A stretch of 64,000 nucleotides of DNA from Arabidopsis thaliana. Lineage: Eukaryota; Streptophyta; Magnoliopsida; Brassicales; Brassicaceae. Every line of letters begins with the position of its first letter. Positions within the stretch are counted from its first letter, which is position 1. Under the pieces are notes generated by a model, which saw nothing but the letters and a program-made list of their open reading frames with translations, was not told the origin of the DNA and ran no database searches. The stretch covers positions 1,127,001 through 1,191,000 of the forward strand of contig NC_003071.7 in assembly GCF_000001735.4 (NCBI RefSeq). Direction: 5' to 3'. Made by a program: the position numbers and the translations under genes. This document shows positions 54,560 through 64,000 of the stretch, one piece after another.

Positions 54560-56452
54560 ATGAAGTCAGTAATGTCAAAGATCAAACTTTTTAGACCAGT
54601 CGTCACGTTACGTTGTTCTTACAGCTCCACAGATCAAACTCTTCTTCTTAGCGAATTTACCAGACTCTGTTACCAGAGAGACCTTCCCAGAGCTATGAAA
54701 GCAATGGATTCATTGCAAAGTCATGGTCTTTGGGCAGACTCTGCAACTTATTCTGAGCTTATCAAGTGTTGTATATCTAATAGAGCTGTTCATGAAGGGA
54801 ATCTCATTTGTCGTCATTTATACTTCAATGGTCATCGACCAATGATGTTTCTGGTTAATGTTCTGATCAATATGTATGTAAAATTCAATCTTTTGAATGA
54901 TGCTCACCAACTGTTCGATCAAATGCCTCAAAGGAATGTTATTTCTTGGACTACGATGATTTCTGCTTATTCTAAGTGTAAGATTCATCAAAAGGCTTTG
55001 GAGCTTTTGGTTTTGATGTTGAGAGATAATGTGAGGCCTAATGTGTATACTTACTCTTCTGTTTTGAGATCTTGCAATGGTATGTCTGATGTTAGAATGC
55101 TTCATTGTGGGATTATTAAGGAGGGGTTGGAGTCTGATGTTTTTGTTAGGAGTGCTTTGATTGATGTGTTTGCTAAACTGGGTGAGCCGGAGGATGCTCT
55201 TTCGGTTTTCGATGAAATGGTTACAGGTGATGCGATTGTTTGGAACTCGATCATTGGTGGGTTTGCTCAGAATAGTAGAAGCGATGTAGCTTTGGAGCTT
55301 TTTAAGAGGATGAAGAGAGCTGGTTTCATTGCGGAGCAGGCTACGTTGACTAGCGTATTGAGGGCTTGTACTGGTTTGGCTCTGTTGGAGCTTGGGATGC
55401 AAGCTCATGTTCATATCGTGAAATATGACCAAGACTTGATACTCAACAACGCACTCGTGGACATGTATTGCAAGTGTGGGAGTTTGGAGGATGCTCTCCG
55501 TGTGTTCAACCAGATGAAGGAGAGAGATGTGATTACATGGAGCACTATGATTTCAGGGTTGGCACAGAATGGTTATAGCCAGGAGGCACTGAAGTTGTTT
55601 GAGCGTATGAAATCTTCTGGGACGAAGCCAAACTACATTACGATTGTCGGGGTTCTCTTTGCTTGCAGCCACGCAGGGCTCCTGGAAGATGGTTGGTACT
55701 ACTTCAGATCAATGAAGAAACTTTATGGAATCGATCCAGTGAGGGAACATTATGGTTGCATGATTGATCTGCTTGGAAAAGCTGGAAAGCTCGACGATGC
55801 AGTGAAGCTGTTAAATGAAATGGAGTGTGAGCCAGATGCTGTGACATGGAGAACTTTGCTTGGTGCTTGTAGGGTTCAAAGAAACATGGTGCTAGCGGAG
55901 TATGCAGCTAAAAAGGTCATAGCACTCGATCCCGAGGATGCAGGAACTTACACACTATTGTCTAACATATACGCAAACTCTCAGAAATGGGACAGTGTTG
56001 AAGAAATTCGGACACGAATGAGAGACAGAGGAATCAAGAAAGAACCTGGATGCAGCTGGATCGAAGTAAACAAACAGATTCATGCTTTTATAATTGGAGA
56101 CAATTCTCACCCACAGATAGTTGAAGTCAGTAAGAAGCTGAACCAATTGATCCATAGACTCACTGGTATTGGCTATGTTCCTGAAACAAACTTTGTGCTA
56201 CAAGATCTTGAAGGTGAACAAATGGAAGATTCACTTAGACATCACAGTGAGAAACTGGCTTTAGCCTTTGGCTTGATGACATTACCTATTGAGAAAGTCA
56301 TTAGGATAAGAAAGAATCTGAGAATATGTGGGGATTGTCATGTGTTTTGCAAGCTCGCATCGAAGCTTGAAATCCGCAGTATCGTTATACGAGATCCGAT
56401 CCGTTACCATCATTTCCAGGATGGCAAATGTTCTTGTGGTGACTACTGGTAA
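54560..56452 (+). CDS. REME1: DYW-type PPR protein REME1
   Basis: REME1 is a PLS-class pentatricopeptide repeat protein required for efficient C-to-U editing of mitochondrial transcripts. It is a single exon of 630 residues. The first ATG is at 54560 (MKSVMSKIKLFRP), followed by a basic, acidic-poor N-terminus suited to mitochondrial import. PPR units run from about residue 45 to 400 with typical boundaries (ALIDVFAKLGEPEDALSVFD, NALVDMYCKCGSLEDALRVF, TWSTMISGLAQNGYSQEALK). The E/E+ region follows (GCSWIEVNKQIHAFIIGD), then the DYW deaminase domain with HHSEKLALAF (the HxE zinc/catalytic motif), CGDCHVFCK (zinc-binding cysteines) and the terminal CSCGDYW. A long minus-strand frame at 54818-55432 is only its antisense shadow. 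Confidence 0.94.
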   Translation: MKSVMSKIKLFRPVVTLRCSYSSTDQTLLLSEFTRLCYQRDLPRAMKAMDSLQSHGLWADSATYSELIKCCISNRAVHEGNLICRHLYFNGHRPMMFLVNVLINMYVKFNLLNDAHQLFDQMPQRNVISWTTMISAYSKCKIHQKALELLVLMLRDNVRPNVYTYSSVLRSCNGMSDVRMLHCGIIKEGLESDVFVRSALIDVFAKLGEPEDALSVFDEMVTGDAIVWNSIIGGFAQNSRSDVALELFKRMKRAGFIAEQATLTSVLRACTGLALLELGMQAHVHIVKYDQDLILNNALVDMYCKCGSLEDALRVFNQMKERDVITWSTMISGLAQNGYSQEALKLFERMKSSGTKPNYITIVGVLFACSHAGLLEDGWYYFRSMKKLYGIDPVREHYGCMIDLLGKAGKLDDAVKLLNEMECEPDAVTWRTLLGACRVQRNMVLAEYAAKKVIALDPEDAGTYTLLSNIYANSQKWDSVEEIRTRMRDRGIKKEPGCSWIEVNKQIHAFIIGDNSHPQIVEVSKKLNQLIHRLTGIGYVPETNFVLQDLEGEQMEDSLRHHSEKLALAFGLMTLPIEKVIRIRKNLRICGDCHVFCKLASKLEIRSIVIRDPIRYHHFQDGKCSCGDYW

Positions 56453-58451
56453 CAATCAGATGACTTTAGATTACTATGAAACAGAGTATAAGATGGTTTA
56501 GAAGATTGTTTCTCTGCAAGTTTTCTTCATCAAATTTTTTGATTAGTGAATCATTTTTGCTTATGAAGAAGCTCATTGATTTGCCAAATTTTCCTGATAG
56601 GATTTTGTAACATTTGCAAAATTGAATATGTATGATAAAATTGGTCATTGGAGTATGGAGACTCACTAATTTAGTAATTTGTGATAAAAAAGAGTTTCTT
56701 CAGAATAACATGTATTTAATTGTTTCCTATAAATGTATAGCAGTTGAGTTAATGGGAAGACACTTGCTGCACATGGATATGGATCATGTATCATAATTTA
56801 TGCTTAATCTCTCTTTATTTTTCTGAAATAAAAATCAGTATAATAGTCAAAAAGTGTTCAAAGCTGAATTGTGCATTATGGAGACAAGATCTTTTATGTC
56901 CAAAGTGGTTTAATCTCATTATATATTATGATTCACTATTACTCATGTGGACTTAAAAGTGCCATCGTAGTCGCTTTATTCATTCGATACCTAATGGACT
57001 TCATAATTATATTGAAATTATTTTTTATGACTTTTATAATTACATATATATTCATTGTTAATTCTTCAGTTATCTTTTAAACAAGTTAAGATATGATTTA
57101 TCAATATTCTTATTTTATTTTTAACCCAAAATACATATTTTTATCTTAATTAATCTAATTATTTTAAAAATATTAGATAATTATTATTTTTACTTATTTC
57201 AAAGTATTTTTGGTCAGGTATTACTAAGGTTATAAATATTTTTAAAAAATCATATGTAAAATCATATCTTTTGTAAACATAAATAAATTTAGCTAATTTA
57301 TCTTATAATTATATCCTTGTCGGTGTATTTCTTGTGTCGAATGTATTTCTAATCATTTGTACAATATGAACTATGATTTGTAATTAATTAACTTGTCACT
57401 AGCTAATTTTAACTTCATTTTAATTATGGGCTTTTAAATTGTTAAGGCCCAATTTGTAGCTTCATGTCATCGCTACATCCTATTAAAACCAAGTCGGCAT
57501 TCTCATCCTTTGCCACGTACCACTTCCAGATCGGACGGTCAAGATTCCATAAGAATCTATAATCGAACGGTTCTCTTTGCCTGTTCTAGACTCTTCCAAA
57601 GATGGGGACGATGATGCATGTTCTTTTTTACTATTTTACCTGTCAATATATGCCTCTATTTACTTCGAGACTTTACGCTACATATGTCAATTTATGCCTC
57701 TATTTACTATGCTATTTTTTTACGCTTAATGTTACAAACTTTAATGTTTTCTTTATGATAAAATGGGTATATATTTTCATTTTTTTCAACTCTTTATTGG
57801 TGAGATCGCACGTCTTTGCCGTAGTGATTCATATAGAAAATATCTAAGGGAACATGAACTATAAATTAATAGATTTCACATTATTTTGTAACCTTGAATT
57901 ATGTGTAATAATTATATTCCAAGTAATGTTTAGTTATTTTCTAAACTATACATAATTCAATAAATAATATAATAATCGAAATCGTGGACAAAAAAAAGGT
58001 ACTAAAAACTGAAGAAAACTTCTATGGAACTAAAGCTTCACACTTGTCATAGATTTATCAGTTTCATATTATTATTGATAAAAATAATATAAAATGAATA
58101 AAAACTTCAAACCAAAGAAAATATGAAATGGCAAATAGAGCAATTATAATTTCCACTGCAAAGGTATTAAATAATAACGAAAGAAATGAGGAAATAATTT
58201 AAATTGTAGTAAAGAAGAAGACAAAATAACATTTCAAAATAGATTTTTTATTTCCCAAAATATAAAAATAGTAGATTCGATTACAAAATTCTTAACCAAA
58301 ATCATAATCTAGCCGGTTTAATAAATGAAAGAAAACAAAATTAAACAGGGTTATCTAAAAAACAACTATAGGAATAATAAATAATACGATGACGTGTCAT
58401 AAGGATAGATTTTAGAATTTAATCCAATAACAAACAAGTTCGCTGAAAATA
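56453..58451. other. Intergenic
   Basis: REME1 3' UTR, then 2 kb of AT-rich DNA. The plus-strand frames at 56871-57080 and 57602-57847 are Phe/Ile/Tyr-rich and look like AT-driven chance ORFs. Confidence 0.45.
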
Positions 58452-58930
58452 AACCATGGTTAAGAGATTTAACCAGAGGACTCAGATCAGAGTTAAAAAG
58501 CGTTCCTTTGAGAGGTGAATCAACGAAGGAGACAACACAACACACACACACACAGAGAGCAAGCAAAAGAGGCGGCTAGGGATCAGAGAGTGGTTCCTTC
58601 ACTGAAAGTTTCTTCTTTTTCATTCTCTTCTTCTCCTTCAGATTCCTTGCCTCTTCTTCAAGATTCTCCTCTCTTCCATGTGCGTTTCTGTGCTTTTGAA
58701 GACGACGATGATGATGATGATGTCTTTATATTGAAACCAAATTCGTCTCCACGATTGTTTCTTCTGAGTTTTGATTTTTCAGATCTCGCTTCTTTTCCGG
58801 TGAGTTTCACGCTTTTTCTATAAAGCTCATTGATTTGTTCTTAGTTTTGTTTCTCTTCAATTTCTGGAATCGATCAAGATCTTAATTTGATGGATTAGTG
58901 AGATTTAAGATCTGTTTTTTTCTTTTGCAG
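58452..58930 (+). promoter_or_regulatory. PI4KG7 promoter and first leader exon with uORF
   Basis: The 58452-58503 segment resembles the LSM7 promoter. The leader exon holds a CA repeat (58536-58552), a pyrimidine-rich stretch, and an 18-codon upstream ORF at 58678-58734 with five consecutive ATG codons. The donor CCG/GTGAGT follows 58799 and the acceptor TTTTGCAG ends at 58930. Confidence 0.55.
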
Positions 58931-58945
58931 ATTTGTTCAATCATC

Positions 58946-59214
58946 ATGGCTTACCTGATGTAGTAATTGGGATCAAATTCATTCACAAAGCTCGAGTTTT
59001 TATTATTAGTGGCTACTGTTATCTGTGTATAGAAGAAGCTTGTGTGTGTGGTTCTCTACGTTTCATGATCGGTTTAGGTATCTGTTATATCCGGCTCGTG
59101 TTGGTTTCAGATTTAGGCACTGGTCTAGAAGGTCTTTCTTCGGCTACTGCTTCTTCTGTTCACCAAAAGAAGCCTTTTTTGGTTTCTTCTTCTGTTTCAT
59201 GTCGAGGAACTTAG
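58946..59214 (+). promoter_or_regulatory. uORFs in the second PI4KG7 leader exon
   Basis: ATG at 58946 opens a five-codon uORF ending TAG at 58963. ATG at 59065 opens a 49-codon uORF that ends at 59214, overlapping the main start (59199) by 16 bases in another frame. Such arrangements usually lower main-ORF translation. Confidence 0.5.
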
Positions 59215-61151
59215 ACAGTCCTGTTCAGACACAAATGGCAGTGGCAGTTTTCAAGACTCCTCTTACTGGAGCTAGTAAGATGGAAGGGAAGCAGCATCAT
59301 AAGCATCAGCATTTACAGAGGCAATCATCGGGGAGGAGAGTTTTCGTGCAGACTGAAACTGGTTGTGTTTTGGGGATGGAGTTGGATCGTAGTGATAATG
59401 TTCATACTGTTAAAAGGAGGCTTCAGATTGCTCTTAATTTCCCTACTGAAGAGAGTTCTTTGACTTATGGTGATATGGTGTTGACGAATGATTTGAGTGC
59501 TGTGAGGAACGATTCTCCGCTTCTGCTGAAACGGAACTTTATGCATCGAAGCTCGTCTACTCCTTGTCTTTCGCCTACTGGGAGGGATTTGCAACAGAAA
59601 GATCGAAGTGGTCCTATTGAGATACTAGGCCATTCGGATTGCTTTTCGATTGTTAAACATATGGTTAAGGACATTGTTAAGGCGATGAAGATGGGTGTTG
59701 AACCGCTTCCTGTTCATAGCGGGCTTGGAGGTGCTTACTATTTTAGGAACAAAAGGGGTGAGAGTGTTGCCATTGTCAAGCCGACGGATGAAGAGCCGTT
59801 TGCACCTAACAACCCTAAAGGCTTTGTTGGGAAAGCCCTTGGGCAACCTGGATTGAAGTCTTCGGTGCGAGTTGGGGAAACGGGGTTTAGAGAAGTTGCT
59901 GCTTATCTTCTTGATTATGGTCGCTTTGCTAATGTCCCTCCAACTGCTCTTGTGAAGATAACTCATTCTGTATTCAATGTCAACGATGGGGTGAAGGGGA
60001 ACAAGCCTCGGGAGAAGAAGCTGGTTAGTAAGATTGCTTCTTTCCAGAAGTTTGTGGCTCATGATTTCGATGCAAGTGATCATGGTACTTCAAGCTTCCC
60101 TGTAACTTCTGTGCACCGCATTGGTATTTTGGACATAAGGATCTTCAACACAGACCGTCATGGTGGGAATCTTTTGGTGAAGAAGCTCGATGGAGTTGGT
60201 ATGTTTGGTCAAGTGGAGCTTATTCCAATAGACCATGGCCTCTGCCTGCCAGAAACACTTGAGGATCCTTATTTTGAGTGGATTCATTGGCCTCAGGCAT
60301 CATTACCATTCTCTGATGAAGAGGTTGACTACATACAAAGTCTTGATCCAGTGAAAGACTGTGACATGCTTAGAAGGGAACTTCCAATGATTAGAGAGGC
60401 GTGTCTTCGGGTTCTTGTTCTCTGTACTATTTTCCTTAAAGAAGCTTCTGCATATGGTCTGTGTCTTGCCGAGATTGGCGAGATGATGACTCGGGAATTT
60501 CGTCCTGGAGAAGAGGAGCCAAGTGAACTGGAGGTTGTGTGTATTGAAGCCAAGAGATCAGTCACTGAACGAGATGTTTTCTCTCCAAGGTCAGATGTAG
60601 TAGGAGAAGCAGAGTTTCAGTTTGATCTAGACTGTGATGATTTGGAGTCAGTCTACAGTTCTAAGATACAACTAACCGATGACTATTTCACCAAAAACCC
60701 TTTTTCAAATGGACGTTCTTCGCTCGGGAAGCTTGAAGAAAGCATCAAGGAAGAAGAAGAAGATGAAGAAGAAGAAGAGGACAAAACTGAAAATACTGTC
60801 CCTATGATCATTATGAAAGACAGTTTTTTTAGTTCAGCTGCTTTTCATGACAAGGCTCCATCTCTTTCAAAGCTTTCCACTTCAATGAAGAACACACATC
60901 TTAGTGACACGACACGTAAAAACCCAAAACCCTTAACCAGAGGCAAATCCGAGAACACATCGTCTGGTCACAAAAGCGCAAACGAACAGCTTCCAGTGAG
61001 TGCAAGCTTTGTGAAAGTAGCAGACATGAAAGAAGACGAGTGGGTTCTCTTCCTCGAGAGGTTCCAAGAGTTACTTGGACCGGCTTTCGCAAAACGCAAA
61101 ACCGCAACGTTGAGTAAGAGACAGAGACTTGGCACTTCATGCCAGTTTTGA
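59199..61151 (+). CDS. PI4KG7: Phosphatidylinositol 4-kinase gamma 7 (type II)
   Basis: This is a plant type II PI 4-kinase-like protein of the ubiquitin-domain kinase group; related members can act as protein kinases. The ORF is 650 codons starting MSRNLDSPVQTQMAV. An N-terminal ubiquitin-like domain (about 45-115: GRRVFVQTETGCVLGMELD ... LTYGDMVLTND) precedes the kinase core. The nucleotide-binding region is GLGGAYYFRN then VAIVKPTDEEP (about 176-198), the catalytic motif is NTDRHGGN (Asp at about 319), and the metal-binding motif is IDHGLCLPE (Asp at about 345). A variable acidic linker (EEEEDEEEEED) follows, with a conserved C-terminal tail. The frame is open upstream of 59199 but without an ATG, so I start there; the length equals the expected 650. 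Confidence 0.93.
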   Translation: MSRNLDSPVQTQMAVAVFKTPLTGASKMEGKQHHKHQHLQRQSSGRRVFVQTETGCVLGMELDRSDNVHTVKRRLQIALNFPTEESSLTYGDMVLTNDLSAVRNDSPLLLKRNFMHRSSSTPCLSPTGRDLQQKDRSGPIEILGHSDCFSIVKHMVKDIVKAMKMGVEPLPVHSGLGGAYYFRNKRGESVAIVKPTDEEPFAPNNPKGFVGKALGQPGLKSSVRVGETGFREVAAYLLDYGRFANVPPTALVKITHSVFNVNDGVKGNKPREKKLVSKIASFQKFVAHDFDASDHGTSSFPVTSVHRIGILDIRIFNTDRHGGNLLVKKLDGVGMFGQVELIPIDHGLCLPETLEDPYFEWIHWPQASLPFSDEEVDYIQSLDPVKDCDMLRRELPMIREACLRVLVLCTIFLKEASAYGLCLAEIGEMMTREFRPGEEEPSELEVVCIEAKRSVTERDVFSPRSDVVGEAEFQFDLDCDDLESVYSSKIQLTDDYFTKNPFSNGRSSLGKLEESIKEEEEDEEEEEDKTENTVPMIIMKDSFFSSAAFHDKAPSLSKLSTSMKNTHLSDTTRKNPKPLTRGKSENTSSGHKSANEQLPVSASFVKVADMKEDEWVLFLERFQELLGPAFAKRKTATLSKRQRLGTSCQF

Positions 61152-61432
61152 GAGTCGTATAGTAAAAAGTAAAACTCGAGAAGTTAAAAGAGACAGTATG
61201 GAGTAAAAAACTGAAGACTTCTTCTTCAGTTCTATGGTAGTAAAAAACTAGTAGTTACTTTTGGAAGGTTTGGCTTATGACAAGCGACGAGGTGAAGAAA
61301 AGGGGTTTTGTTTGTTTGTTTTTTTAACTGTTTTGTAAATATTTCTTTTACTACTCTTTGTGATCTTCTTTGTTTGTTTGTTTGGTTTTTTTTTTGCCCC
61401 TTTTATCACCTTCTCTTGTTTTTTTCTTTGGT
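61152..61432. other. PI4KG7 3' region
   Basis: The 3' UTR with TTTG/GTTT-rich repeats (61305-61395). No gene is seen. Confidence 0.45.
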
Positions 61433-61685
61433 ATGTCCTTGTGGCTTGGCCTTGTCCCATAAATAATATTAGTCTTCTTTCACTTTTTGGTGTGGTCGTT
61501 CATTGTTCATACAATGAAACCCAGACATATATAGTGGACCGTTTGATGTATGATTCAGTATCCGCATAAAAGTATCACACCGATGTTTAGATATGTATGT
61601 TGCGGTTGTATCACCTAACCGTCACACACTGCATTTTTCACCATTCATAGTTTAAATGTCCTAGTGGCTTGGCCTTGTCCCATAG
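61433..61685. repeat. Direct repeat of a ~29-bp segment
   Basis: ATGTCCTTGTGGCTTGGCC… at 61433-61461 recurs as ATGTCCTAGTGGCTTGGCC… at 61655-61684, both running on to TTGTCCCATA with essentially one difference. About 195 bases lie between the copies. Confidence 0.75.
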
Positions 61686-63330
61686 GTTTGATAGGTGTTA
61701 CAAAGAGAGACAAGAGAAAGTGGTAAAGCGTAAGCGTGATGGTCCCAAAGACAGCTGCAAAGAAAGCGATATGGGCATCGACGACCCATTTTCTCCATTA
61801 TCCATTTTATCATATCATCAGGTTATGTACAAAGTTGTCAAAAAAGTTCAAAGAATCATACCAAATTTCGACGCAACAAAACGATGATATTGAATGGGAC
61901 CCCATTTGTGGGTAAGGGGTTATCATTTTTATATCCGTCCTTTCGACAAGACAACATCAATTTAACGTAACATTCCTTTGATGTATTTTTTTTTTCGTGT
62001 GTAATAGTACTTGTACTTCTATATGTAATAATGTGTACTATCCAAGAGGCAACAACACTATTTTACATATGAAGTTTTGAATTCTTCGGTCAATTTTTTT
62101 TTTTTTCATATTTGAAATCAGCCATGGATCAATATAATAATTTACAAGAAATCAGTTACTACATACAATATAATCGTATCGTTTGATTGTTTCGATGGTG
62201 GTATATGTTTTGTTTACAATAAAATTCATATGATTGGTTTCCGTACCTATTATATTTGAAATGTTCTAAATTCAACCTTTTTCTTTCCTTGATGAGTTTT
62301 ATGTATGTAGGGTATTGCTTCGAAGCTTTTCGCATTCAACAACTTTAAATGTTTTGAGCATTATTCGACAATCTTCTTTTTACCTTGTAAGAAAAAAAAT
62401 ATATACATTCACTATGTGCTCTTAACGTAAAAAAAACATTTCGAAAATATTAGTTTTGACATTTCGTTGTTTTACTACGTATCTCTCATCACATACGATT
62501 TTAACAAAAAAACGAAATCTCTCGTCACATACGATATCTTTATATTTTTAGTTTTGTAGTGCCTGTATATGAAATTTATGTAAATAAGTAAAAGTAACGT
62601 TTGTCCTACCAACACAATAAAAAATGGACATATCATGATGTTTTGTTTTGGCTTTGGATATGATTTATCGGCAACTTGGTCATCGTTCGTTTGGTGTATG
62701 ATTTGATGTGAATGTGATAAATATATAAGTTTTGGATAACTTGGATAATTAATTAATAAATGAAAAAATTATTAAATAATAAAAAGAATTCTTTAATTTA
62801 ATGATACAAAATTTGAGAATAGTTTATTTAGTGTGATATTTGGTGTGATGGTTGGCAAAATAAATTAATATAGTACTAAGTTTATATCAAATATAGTGTT
62901 ATTTCTAATACTAAAATTGGTGTCATGGTTGGAGATGCCCGTAATAGTCATCGGAGGAACATAAAAAATTTCGATAAAGAATAGAGGAAAAAGAGACAAG
63001 AAAACAAAACATATCTTCATTTTGCAAAGATTTAAGGATAAATATTGTTTTCGCAGGATGCAACGAGATATATATAGATAATTTTCAAATATTGTATGTT
63101 ATGTTTTATTTTATTTTAATTAATTATTTAATATTATTATAAAATTAAAGGTTTTAGGTTGATATTATAAATATCCTTCTTAAGCTTTTTTATCCTTTAT
63201 TTTATTTAACTACTAATTTTATTAATAAATTAAAAAGAAAACAACAAATCTAAACAAATAACTTCGCATCTATCATTAGAAATTTTACACTACATCACTC
63301 TGTAGAATTAAATCGACAAGAATGTGCAAC
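61686..63330. other. Intergenic
   Basis: AT-rich DNA. The frame at 61669-61887 lacks an ATG start and a domain, so it is not called. At 62829-62940 two TTGGTGT(G/C)ATGGTTGG words end in TTGGAGATGCCC, a sequence type common in Arabidopsis intergenic repeats. Confidence 0.4.
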
Positions 63331-63363
63331 TCGTCGATTCACAAAATGCCAGTGAATCGACGA
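63331..63363. repeat. Perfect 12-bp inverted repeat, 9-nt loop
   Basis: TCGTCGATTCAC (63331-63342) is followed after nine bases by GTGAATCGACGA (63352-63363). In AT-rich surroundings this is an unusually GC-containing perfect hairpin. No function is assigned. Confidence 0.85.
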
Positions 63364-64000
63364 TGTGAGAAGATTTTCTTCATTTATTTTTGTTTAATAA
63401 TCCGTTTTCTTTTCATATTGTTGCTAAGCTTCTTTTTGGTTTAATCTATTTTTTCTATGCTGTAGTTGCAAATTTATTTCGGTTAAAGTAATACCCTCGT
63501 AAACTCTCTATATATATTTGGTTAACAAACTGTAGAATCGAATTACCATTGAATGTTAATTTTATTCTCTAAAAAACTTTGCTCATTATATACTTATTTC
63601 ACTTTTCGTGGATCCATAATAGCCCAATTATACAAAACCCAATTGCCACTCGGACCAAGATACAAAGTTAAGTAAACCCACGAAAGACTCTCTCATCCGT
63701 AGACACATTCATAGCCTACTCTAATCCTAACTTAGTGATTGTTCGAGTAATTGCTCGATACACTTAACTGCTAGGTAGTATATACGGGGTCGATCCACAA
63801 GGACCAAAGATACTATAAGGATTTCCGAGACTCGTTCTTAGCTAAATTGGAGAGGTTGTTTGTTTGGTTTTCGGATTGTAAATTAAAATGCAAGAAACTA
63901 AACGATTAAACTTATATGATAAAAAATATTGGGCCATAGGGTATTTCAAAGATCAATGATTAATGGAAATATTGGACAAGGAATTCAACATAAAAAACCG
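63364..64000. other. Intergenic, repeat-like right end
   Basis: From about 63,650 the composition is less AT-rich. It contains ATACGGGGTCGATCCACAAG (63783-63802), a word I associate with plant LTR-element flanks or leaders, but no coding sequence or LTR end can be read before the window stops. Confidence 0.3.

Noticed and set aside
54818-55432. 204-codon minus-strand ORF
   Set aside because: It lies wholly antisense to REME1, and its Asn/His/Ile-rich composition is the mirror of PPR codons.
56871-57847. Two Phe/Tyr/Ile-rich plus-strand frames with membrane-like character
   Set aside because: Apparent hydrophobicity follows from T-rich codons. No conserved motif is present.
59025-59198. N-terminal extension of the PI4KG7 frame
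   Set aside because: The frame is open but has no ATG; the apparent start is GTG. The extension is aromatic/basic and unlike the family.
61669-61887. 72-codon plus-strand frame after PI4KG7, rich in Lys/Arg
   Set aside because: It opens on TTG rather than ATG, starts inside a short direct repeat and shows no recognisable domain.
1-64000. CRISPR arrays, prophage, operons or bacterial-type systems
   Set aside because: The window is plant nuclear DNA with spliced genes. No regularly spaced repeat array or polycistronic layout is present.

Overview
The window is plant nuclear DNA. It is AT-rich, its genes carry short GT-AG introns, and the intergenic DNA holds poly-A-tailed and LTR retroelement debris. 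The gene order and proteins match what I know of Arabidopsis thaliana chromosome 2, roughly At2g03710 to At2g03890. That placement is recognition from memory, not a database search. Exon joins were worked out by hand from reading frame, splice dinucleotides and family knowledge.

Layout. 1-4628: long upstream region and the MADS-box gene SEP4 (+). 5163-6225: USP-like MRH6 (+). 6.5-9.3 kb: two small-protein candidates flanking a clean 5'-truncated LINE insertion. 10.8-12.8 kb: four-ACT-domain protein ACR5 (-). 15.9-17.6 kb: a COR15-like plastid LEA gene (-) with a duplicated promoter. 18.2 kb: LINE relic. 21.0-24.9 kb: tandem array of three intronless cytosolic sulfotransferases (SOT11, SOT12, SOT13; all -). 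25.7-27.3 kb: TRAX-type translin gene (-), followed by tRNA-Val(UAC). 29.8-31.7 kb: D-aminoacyl-tRNA deacylase GEK1 (+). 34-37.3 kb: acidic gar2-related protein (+). 37.6-39.7 kb: a small unknown protein (-) and the 60S export adaptor NMD3 (-). 40.5-43.5 kb: decayed retroelement and a tRNA-derived SINE. 44.2-45.1 kb: secreted peptide precursor RGF8 (+). 46.2-47.1 kb: tetraspanin TET13 (+). 47.2-47.6 kb: MITE-like element. 48.2-49.6 kb: second COR15-like LEA gene (+), in inverted orientation to the first. 50.0-50.9 kb: 3' end of a copia element. 51.4 kb: Helitron-like terminus. 53.3-54.3 kb: LSM7 (+). 54.6-56.5 kb: mitochondrial RNA-editing PPR protein REME1 (+). 58.5-61.2 kb: PI 4-kinase gamma 7 (+). 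61.2-64 kb: gene-poor, AT-rich DNA.

The genes do not form a pathway; this is an ordinary euchromatic arm. Two groups are related by duplication: the sulfotransferase trio and the two LEA genes, whose promoters share a conserved TGACGT-containing module. I found no convincing novel multi-gene system. The best leads are the LEA promoter module and its repeated companion block, a presequence-like extension on GEK1, a probable GC-AG intron, two or three unassigned small proteins, upstream ORFs on the PI4K gene, and several mobile-element insertions with readable boundaries.
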